DNA from: Streptomyces sp. 35G-GA-8
GTDB lineage: Bacteria > Actinomycetota > Actinomycetes > Streptomycetales > Streptomycetaceae
DNA: 64,000 bases
Assembly: GCF_023534745.1 (NCBI RefSeq)
Contig: NZ_JAMHJQ010000008.1
Span: forward strand, 62,406-126,405
Direction: 5' to 3'
Part shown: one piece after another, positions 58,565 to 64,000 of the stretch
Layout of the letters: every line of letters begins with the position of its first letter
How positions within the stretch are numbered: the first letter of the stretch is position 1
Program-made: the position numbers and the translations under genes
Notes under the pieces: generated by a model
What the model was told of the DNA's origin: nothing
The model's database searches: none
Seen by the model: only the letters and a program-made list of their open reading frames with translations

Positions 58565-60763
58565 ATGCGACGCCCCTTTCGCTCCGGCCCTCCGTCGGCC
58601 GTGCCCGCACCGGCTCCGGGCAATCTGCCCGCCGAGCTGAACCGCTTCGTGGGGCGCGCCGACGAGCTGGCCGCCCTGACGCGGCATCTCGGGGAATCCC
58701 GGCTGGTCACGGTGGTGGGGGTCGGTGGAGTCGGCAAGACCCGGCTGGCGCTGAAAGCGGCGGACGCTCTGAAGAAACGCTACTGCGACGGCATTTGGCT
58801 CGTCGAGCTCTCCGCGCTCCGCGACCCCGAACTGCTCGAACACGCGCTGGTGGAGGCGCTCGGGCTGACGGACCACAGCAGCAGGCCCACGCGCCGGGTG
58901 CTCGCCGGTCATCTCGCCACCCGTCAACTGCTGCTGGTCATCGACGGGTTCGAGCAGCTGGTCGACGCCTGCGCCACACTCGTCCGGGAACTGCTGCTCA
59001 GGGCACCGCAGTTGCGGGTGCTCGCCGTCGGCAGACGACCGCTCAGGGTGGACGGTGAGCTCACGTTCTCGCTCGCCCCGATGAAGGAGACGGACGCGAT
59101 CCGGCTCTTCACGGAACGGGCCGCCGCCTTGTCGCCGGGCCCGCGGCCGGCCGACGCCCGTCCCGCCGCCGTACACGAGCTGTGCCGGCGCCTCGACGGG
59201 ATCCCGCTCGCGCTGGAACTGGCGGCCGGACGGCTCCATGTCCTCTCCGTCGAGCAGATCCTCGACCGCGTCGGGGACCGCTTCCGGGTGCTCACCGAAG
59301 GCAGACGGGGCGCACCGCCGCGCCATCAGACGCTCAGGACCGCGATCGGCTGGAGCCACGAGGTGTGCACCCCGGCCGAACGGCTGCTGTGGGCGCGGCT
59401 GTCGGTCTTCGCCGGACCGTTCGATCTGGAAGCCGCCGAGTATGTGTGCGGCGGACCGGAGCTGCCGGACGAAGAGGTGCTGGACGTGCTCGCCGAGCTG
59501 ATCTCGCAGTCGCTCGTGGTCCGCGAGGAGACCCCGGCGGGTACGCGCTACCGGATGCTGGACACGGTCAGGGCGTACGGCGCCGAGTGGCTGGAGGCCC
59601 TGGAGGACACCGACCGGATGCGCCGCCGGCACCGCGACTGGTACATGGGGCTGGCGACCTGGTACGAGCTCGACTGGTTCAGCCCGCGCCAGTCCGATGT
59701 GGCGGCCGGTACGGAGAGCGCGCTGCCCAATCTGCGCGCGGCGCTCGAACTGTGTCTGGAGAGTCCCGAAGAAGCCCATCTGGGCCAGCATCTGGCGGGC
59801 ACGCTCTGGTTCTACTGGGCGGGCTGCGGCCGGCTGACCGAGGGGCGGCACTGGCTGGTCCGGGCACTCGCGCTGGACACCCCGTACGACGAGTCACGGC
59901 TCAAGGCCCTGTGGGTGCTCGGCTATGTGGCGGTTCTCCAGGGCGACAGCACGGCCGCGGTGGGCGCCCTGCACGAGTGCCGGGAGGAGGCCGCGCGTAC
60001 CGGCAACGCGCTGGCGCGCGCCTATGCCGTGCACCGGCTGGGCTGTCAGGCGCTGCTCACCGATGACATGCCGCGCGCCGAACGGCTGTTGCGCTCGGCG
60101 CTCGACACCTACCGGGAACTCGGCGAGCTGAACAGCAATGTGCTGATGGGCCAGGTGGAGCTGGCCATGTCACTGATCTTCCAGGACGATCTGGAGACGG
60201 CCGTCGCCCTGTGCGTGGAGGTCCGCGAGATCTGCGAGGACAGCGGCGAGCGCTGGGCCCGGGCGTACGCGCTGTATGTGCTGGCCTACGCGGCCTGGAC
60301 GCGCGAGGCGCACGCGGAGGCGCGTGCGCTGATCACGGAGTCGATCACCATCCACCATGGCTTCAACGATCTGGTGGGTCTGGTGCTGGCCGTCGAGCTG
60401 TTGGCGCTGGTGACGGCGAGCGAGGGCGATCCGGCGGAGGCCGCCGTGCTCCAGGGGGCCGCGAGCCGGCTGTGGGAGTCGGTCGGCCCGAAGCTGTTCG
60501 GCTCCGGTTTCTTCGGTGCGCCGCGCGCGCTGTGCGAGCGGCGCGCGAGCGAGGCGCTGGGTACGGAGCGGTACGCGGCGTACCAGGGCGAAGGGCTCGG
60601 GCTGTCGATCGGCGCGGCCGTGGAGCGTGCACTCGCCGAGCGCCGGCCCCCCGCCGGGCTGCCGCATCAGCCGGAGGCCGCCTCCAGGCCGGCCCGGAGA
60701 ACGCGGAAGCCCGCCGGCTCCCCCACCGCGCGGGGCGGGGAAGCGGCGGGCCGAGACGCCTGA
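58565..60763 (+). CDS. STAND-type ATPase with TPR region, no DNA-binding domain
   Basis: 732 residues. NB-ARC-like ATPase: Walker A VVGVGGVGKTRLAL (about 50-63), Walker B LLLVIDGFEQLVD (about 120-132), GIPLALELAAGRL (GxP near 215). A winged-helix like part follows (about 260-330), then TPR-type helices (about 370-660) and a basic disordered tail. In relatives this core is joined to a SARP or LuxR HTH (AfsR type); here neither is present, so it may regulate through a partner protein. The start overlaps the promoter; no ribosome site is seen. Confidence 0.85.
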   Translation: MRRPFRSGPPSAVPAPAPGNLPAELNRFVGRADELAALTRHLGESRLVTVVGVGGVGKTRLALKAADALKKRYCDGIWLVELSALRDPELLEHALVEALGLTDHSSRPTRRVLAGHLATRQLLLVIDGFEQLVDACATLVRELLLRAPQLRVLAVGRRPLRVDGELTFSLAPMKETDAIRLFTERAAALSPGPRPADARPAAVHELCRRLDGIPLALELAAGRLHVLSVEQILDRVGDRFRVLTEGRRGAPPRHQTLRTAIGWSHEVCTPAERLLWARLSVFAGPFDLEAAEYVCGGPELPDEEVLDVLAELISQSLVVREETPAGTRYRMLDTVRAYGAEWLEALEDTDRMRRRHRDWYMGLATWYELDWFSPRQSDVAAGTESALPNLRAALELCLESPEEAHLGQHLAGTLWFYWAGCGRLTEGRHWLVRALALDTPYDESRLKALWVLGYVAVLQGDSTAAVGALHECREEAARTGNALARAYAVHRLGCQALLTDDMPRAERLLRSALDTYRELGELNSNVLMGQVELAMSLIFQDDLETAVALCVEVREICEDSGERWARAYALYVLAYAAWTREAHAEARALITESITIHHGFNDLVGLVLAVELLALVTASEGDPAEAAVLQGAASRLWESVGPKLFGSGFFGAPRALCERRASEALGTERYAAYQGEGLGLSIGAAVERALAERRPPAGLPHQPEAASRPARRTRKPAGSPTARGGEAAGRDA

Positions 60764-60781
60764 AGCCGGGTGGTGTCCGGG

Positions 60782-61396
60782 TCAGCGGGCGTAGTACTCG
60801 ACGACCAGCTGCTCGTCGCAGATGACCGGGATCTCCTTGCGCTGCGGGTCACGGTCCAGGCGGAACGCCAGGGCCTTCAGGTTGACCTGCAGGTAGCGCG
60901 GGGTCTCGCCGTCCGTGTCGTAGCCACCCTCGCGCGCGACCTGGAAGGGGACCTTGTCGCGGCTGCGCTCGCGGACCATCACGACGTCGTCGGGACGGAC
61001 GCGGAACGACGGCTTGTCGACCTTGCCACCGTTGACCTCGATGTGGCCGTGCACGACCATCTGGCGGGCCTGGTAGATGGTGCGGGCGATGCCCGACCGC
61101 AGGACGAGCGCGTCGAGGCGGCGCTCCAGCTCGACGACCAGGGCCTCGCCGGTCTTGCCCTCGGCCTTGCGGGCGCGGTCGTAGGCGCGGGCCATCTGGC
61201 GCTCGCTGATGTCGTACTGGGCACGCAGGCGCTGCTTCTCCAGCAGACGGACCTTGTAGTCACTGTTCTGCTTGCGTCCACGGCCGTGCTCGCCCGGCGG
61301 GTAGGGACGGGCCTCGAAGTACTTGACGGCCTTCGGCGTCAGCGCGATACCGAGCGCGCGAGACTTCTTGACCTTGGGACGCGACTGGTTAGGCAC
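60782..61396 (-). CDS. rpsD: 30S ribosomal protein S4 (zinc-free type)
   Basis: 204 residues binding 16S rRNA. The N terminus ([20 protein letters not shown]) lacks the four zinc cysteines found in many S4 proteins; only one Cys (VICDEQ) is present, so it is the C-minus type. The S4 RNA-binding domain (about 95-160) has [20 protein letters not shown] and [20 protein letters not shown]. The GTG at 61396 has GGAG upstream. The iron box at 61420 lies in its upstream region. Confidence 0.97.
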   Translation of the reverse strand: MPNQSRPKVKKSRALGIALTPKAVKYFEARPYPPGEHGRGRKQNSDYKVRLLEKQRLRAQYDISERQMARAYDRARKAEGKTGEALVVELERRLDALVLRSGIARTIYQARQMVVHGHIEVNGGKVDKPSFRVRPDDVVMVRERSRDKVPFQVAREGGYDTDGETPRYLQVNLKALAFRLDRDPQRKEIPVICDEQLVVEYYAR

Positions 61397-61419
61397 GTTC
61401 TCCAGACCTCCGTTGTAGG

Positions 61420-61438
61420 TTAGGTTAGGCTCACCTTA
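61420..61438 (+). promoter_or_regulatory. Iron box (DmdR/IdeR-type operator)
   Basis: TTAGGTTAGGCTCACCTTA matches the streptomycete DmdR1 iron-box consensus TTAGGTTAGGCTCACCTAA at 18 of 19 positions. It lies between the divergent rpsD (start 61396) and DUF2470 gene (start 61453), 14 bp from the latter's ATG and just before its AAGGAG ribosome site. Under iron-rich conditions DmdR would be expected to block the DUF2470 gene; rpsD might also be touched. Confidence 0.85.
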
Positions 61439-61452
61439 CTTAAGGAGATCGC

Positions 61453-62289
61453 ATGTCTCGCCCTGGGAACACCACGCGCATCACAGACAGCCTCGGCGCA
61501 CAGAGCGACGATTCGACGGAGGTCCGATCAGCTCATGGTCAGCCGCGTCCCAGCGGGCTTGAAATCGATCGGATGCCGTCAGCAGCCGAGCGCACACGAA
61601 CTCTCGTACAGAGTACATGCTCGGCAGTACTGATCATTCCGGGCCTGGACGGGGCCAAGCCCTACCAGCTGATGCCCGACACCCGGAGCGTCGGACCGGA
61701 CGGCGAGGTGTTCCTCGCGTTCCCCGCCGACTCCCCCGCCGTACGCGCCGCGGCGCACGCGCAGGACGACGAGCTGACCGCGGTGCTGGAGATCACGGAC
61801 GTCGCGCCCGTGTCCGTACCCCACCGTATCCGGGGCCGGGCCTGGCTCTCCGGCTGGCTCACCCGCGCGCCCGGCGGGGCGGAGCCCGGGCTGATGACGC
61901 TGCGTCTGGAGGTCGGCGAGGCGTGTGTGGACGATCTCTGGGGCGCGGAGACGGTGGAGCCTGAGGACTTCGCGACGGCCGCGGCCGATCCGCTGGTGGA
62001 ACACGAGGCGGAGCTGCTCCAGCATCTGCACTCCGCCCACAGCGCGGAGGTCCAGTCGCTGTGCGGGCTGCTCGGCGAGCGGGCCGGGGGCTCCCCGGCG
62101 GCCGGGACCGCCGCCGGAACCACCGCCGGGACCGTCGCCGTACCTGTCGCGCTCGACCGCTTCGGGCTACGAGTGCGCTTCACCGGAGTGCGGTGCTTCG
62201 ACGCCCGCTTCGACTTCCCCGACCCGGTGCGGAACGTCAACGAGCTGCGGTACGCGATGCAGACGCTCTTCGAGGCGGCCGCCGGATAG
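61453..62289 (+). CDS. DUF2470-domain (HugZ-like) protein under an iron box
   Basis: 278 residues from the ATG with AAGGAG; an internal start at 61573 (MPSAAERTRTL) would give 238 residues and the first 40 would then be leader. N-terminal half resembles an FMN-binding split barrel (TCSAVLIIPGLDGAKPYQLM, FLAFPADSPAVRAAA), and the C-terminal half is DUF2470 (HLHSAHSAEVQSLCGLLGER, FDARFDFPDPVRNVNELRYA). This is the arrangement of HugZ, a haem-binding and haem-degrading protein of Helicobacter. Together with the iron box it suggests a role in haem iron use. Haem ligand residues are not certain. Confidence 0.85.
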   Translation: MSRPGNTTRITDSLGAQSDDSTEVRSAHGQPRPSGLEIDRMPSAAERTRTLVQSTCSAVLIIPGLDGAKPYQLMPDTRSVGPDGEVFLAFPADSPAVRAAAHAQDDELTAVLEITDVAPVSVPHRIRGRAWLSGWLTRAPGGAEPGLMTLRLEVGEACVDDLWGAETVEPEDFATAAADPLVEHEAELLQHLHSAHSAEVQSLCGLLGERAGGSPAAGTAAGTTAGTVAVPVALDRFGLRVRFTGVRCFDARFDFPDPVRNVNELRYAMQTLFEAAAG

Positions 62290-62294
62290 CCGGC

Positions 62295-63650
62295 TCAGGC
62301 GCCGTCCCCGCGCAGCCGCTCGCGCACCCTGTCGACCACATCGGCGTAGCGCGCCTCCGCGCCGTACCGCGTGGGCTCGTAGTAGCGCCTGCCCCGCACC
62401 TCGTCCGGGAGATACTGCTGGGCCGCGATCCCGCCCGGCACATCGTGCGGATAGATATAGCCCTGGGCATGGCCCAGCTTGGCCGCGCCCTTGTAGTGGC
62501 CGTCGCGCAGATGCGCGGGGACCGGCCCCGCCAGCCCCTTCTTCACATCCTCCAGGGCGGCGGAGATGGCGGTCGTGGCCGCGTTCGACTTGGGGGCCAG
62601 CGCGAGCGCGATGGTGGCATGGCTCAGGGTGAGGGCGGCCTCCGGAAAACCGATCATGGCCACGGCCTGGGCGGCGGCGACCGCGATCGGCAGGGCGGTC
62701 GGATCGGCCAGACCGATGTCCTCGCTCGCCGAGATCATCAGCCGTCTGGCGATGAACCGGGGGTCCTCCCCCGCCTCGATCATCCGGGCCAGATAGTGCA
62801 GCGCCGCGTCCACGTCGGAGCCCCGGATGGACTTGATGAGCGCGCTCGCCACGTCGTAGTGCTGATCGCCCTCACGGTCGTAGGCCACCGCCGCCCGGTC
62901 GACGGTCTCTTCCACGGTCCGGAGGCTGATCTCCTTCTCGCTCTTGTCGATCGCGGCGCCGGCCGCCGCCTCCAGCGCCGTCAGCGCGCGCCGGGCGTCG
63001 CCGCCCGCGATCCGCAGCAGATGCGCCTCGGCGTCATCGGGGAGCGTGACCGCGCCGCCGAGGCCGCGCTCTTCCGCGAGCGCCCGCCGCAGCAGTCCGC
63101 GCAGATCGTCGTCGGTGAGCCGCTCCAGCGTGAGCAGCAGGGAGCGGGAGAGGAGCGGGGAGATCACCGAGAAGTACGGATTCTCTGTGGTGGCGGCGAT
63201 GAGCGTGACCCAGCGGTTCTCGACAGCGGGCAGCAGGGAGTCCTGCTGGGCCTTGCTGAAGCGGTGGATCTCGTCGAGGAAGAGGACGGTCTCCTTGCCG
63301 AAGCCACCGGAGGCGCGGCGCGCCCCGTCGATGACGGCCCTGACCTCTTTGACGCCCGCGGTGATCGCGGACAGCTCCACGAAGCGCTTGTTCGTCGCCT
63401 TGGAGACGACATACGCGAGGGTCGTCTTGCCCGTGCCCGGCGGGCCCCAGAGGATCACGGACGAAGGACCGGCGGGGCCGCCGTTGCCCTCCCCCACCAG
63501 TCTGCGCAGCGGGGATCCCGGCTTCAGCAGATGACTCTGGCCGACGACCTCGTCGAGGACGCGCGGGCGCATCCGGACGGCCAGCGGGCTGCTGGACGGG
63601 TCCTTCTCCTGGCGGTCTTCCGCCGCTGCGGTAAAGAGGTCGGGCTCCAC
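62295..63650 (-). CDS. rarA: Replication-associated recombination protein A
   Basis: 451-residue AAA+ ATPase of the RarA/MgsA family, related to clamp-loader subunits, acting at stalled forks. Walker A is [14 protein letters not shown] (residues 67-80), Walker [20 protein letters not shown] (about 121-139), sensor-1 AATTENPYF and C-terminal tetramerisation domain with [20 protein letters not shown] and [18 protein letters not shown]. Convergent with the DUF2470 gene, four bases apart. Confidence 0.96.
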   Translation of the reverse strand: MEPDLFTAAAEDRQEKDPSSSPLAVRMRPRVLDEVVGQSHLLKPGSPLRRLVGEGNGGPAGPSSVILWGPPGTGKTTLAYVVSKATNKRFVELSAITAGVKEVRAVIDGARRASGGFGKETVLFLDEIHRFSKAQQDSLLPAVENRWVTLIAATTENPYFSVISPLLSRSLLLTLERLTDDDLRGLLRRALAEERGLGGAVTLPDDAEAHLLRIAGGDARRALTALEAAAGAAIDKSEKEISLRTVEETVDRAAVAYDREGDQHYDVASALIKSIRGSDVDAALHYLARMIEAGEDPRFIARRLMISASEDIGLADPTALPIAVAAAQAVAMIGFPEAALTLSHATIALALAPKSNAATTAISAALEDVKKGLAGPVPAHLRDGHYKGAAKLGHAQGYIYPHDVPGGIAAQQYLPDEVRGRRYYEPTRYGAEARYADVVDRVRERLRGDGA

Positions 63651-63720
63651 GCGTGAAGCCTATGCCAGACCACTGACAGCGCCGCCGCCGTCGGGGATCA
63701 CGGCCCCGGCCATGGCGACC

Positions 63721-64000
63721 TCAGCCGGTCCAGAAGTCCCACCAGCGGGTCAGAATGAGCATCCCGATGATCCCGATGTGCAGCACGGGCAGCACCCAGG
63801 TGAACTCGCTCAGGAAACCGCGCAGCCAGGACGGCGCGGGCAGCACGCCGTGGCGGATGTTGTGGGACGTCACGTACCAGAACATCAGGATCGTGCCGAC
63901 CCAGGCCAGACAGCACCACAGGCAGAGCGAGTTGATGGTGTACAGCGACTGGTACTGGAGCCAGGTGCAGAATCCGACCCCGAAGAGGGTGCCCGCGTTC
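63721..64000 (-). CDS. Vitamin K epoxide reductase family protein (C-terminal part)
   Basis: The last 93 codons of a VKOR-fold membrane protein; the N terminus lies beyond the right edge. It shows SLYTINSLCLWCCLAWVGTI with the CxxC active-site pair inside a hydrophobic helix, and a following membrane region (VLPVLHIGIIGMLI). VKOR homologues in actinobacteria recycle the disulfide-forming DsbA-type protein in the membrane, using quinones. The stop is at 63721. A start cannot be given. Confidence 0.8.
   Translation of the reverse strand, partial: NAGTLFGVGFCTWLQYQSLYTINSLCLWCCLAWVGTILMFWYVTSHNIRHGVLPAPSWLRGFLSEFTWVLPVLHIGIIGMLILTRWWDFWTG

Overview
The window is chromosomal core DNA from a Streptomyces or a very close relative. 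The base composition is extremely GC-rich, GTG starts are common (with one TTG start at aroC), and genes are packed with ATGA/GTGA overlaps. Three markers are characteristic of streptomycetes: BldD with its intact c-di-GMP motif, the actinobacterial integration host factor sIHF, and an iron box of the DmdR type. The order pyrR-pyrB-pyrC-(membrane protein)-carA-carB-pyrD-pyrF-sIHF-gmk-rpoZ-coaBC-metK-priA-...-fmt-rsmB-...-rpe is the conserved actinobacterial arrangement. I see no prophage, insertion sequence, CRISPR array, tRNA or rRNA gene.

Layout. 1-1927: two tandem CNNM/CBS membrane proteins. 2138-8580: a probable eight-gene minus-strand operon ribD-ribE-ribM-ribBA-ribH-hisE-hisG-PH protein, headed by an FMN riboswitch. 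8649-12628: a ROK repressor divergent from an MFS transporter with a palindromic operator between them, then a secreted alginate-lyase-like protein. 12899-17266: an F420-type oxidoreductase and a lysine-catabolism set (Lrp regulator, DavA-like amidase, DavB-like L-lysine 2-monooxygenase). 17432-21734: a RsbW-like ATPase, a SigB/SigF-type sigma factor, GuaB1 and a SorC-type regulator. 21850-33306: housekeeping genes rpe, rsmB, fmt, priA, metK, coaBC, rpoZ, gmk and sIHF, with a VOC protein and a small HTH protein among them. 33697-43797: the pyrimidine operon pyrR to pyrF. 44020-44520: bldD, divergent from pyrR. 44806-52495: nusB, efp, an M24-like protein and an ATPase, then the shikimate genes aroE-aroC-aroK-aroB-aroQ. 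52492-58395: mltG, ruvX, alaS and two small membrane-associated proteins. 58565-64000: a STAND ATPase, rpsD, an iron-box DUF2470 protein, rarA and the end of a VKOR-family gene.

How the genes work together. The rib genes make riboflavin from GTP and ribulose 5-phosphate and import it, with feedback by FMN through the riboswitch. hisE and hisG, the first two histidine steps, ride on the same transcript. The pyr genes make UMP, and the pyrR leader carries a close match to the PyrR-binding loop just upstream of its Shine-Dalgarno sequence. The aro genes cover five shikimate-pathway steps from DAHP to chorismate, lacking only the EPSP synthase step.

Nothing here is clearly a new multi-gene system. 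The best leads are: (i) the DUF2470/HugZ-like gene under an iron box; (ii) an M24 peptidase-like protein that has lost four of five metal ligands; (iii) the DavB/DavA/Lrp cluster with three repeated sites; (iv) the PyrR-binding-loop match; (v) a helicase-dead PriA; and (vi) several large unexplained inverted repeats, notably at 26450-26526. All identifications come from reading the sequence and from memory of the protein families; no database search was run.
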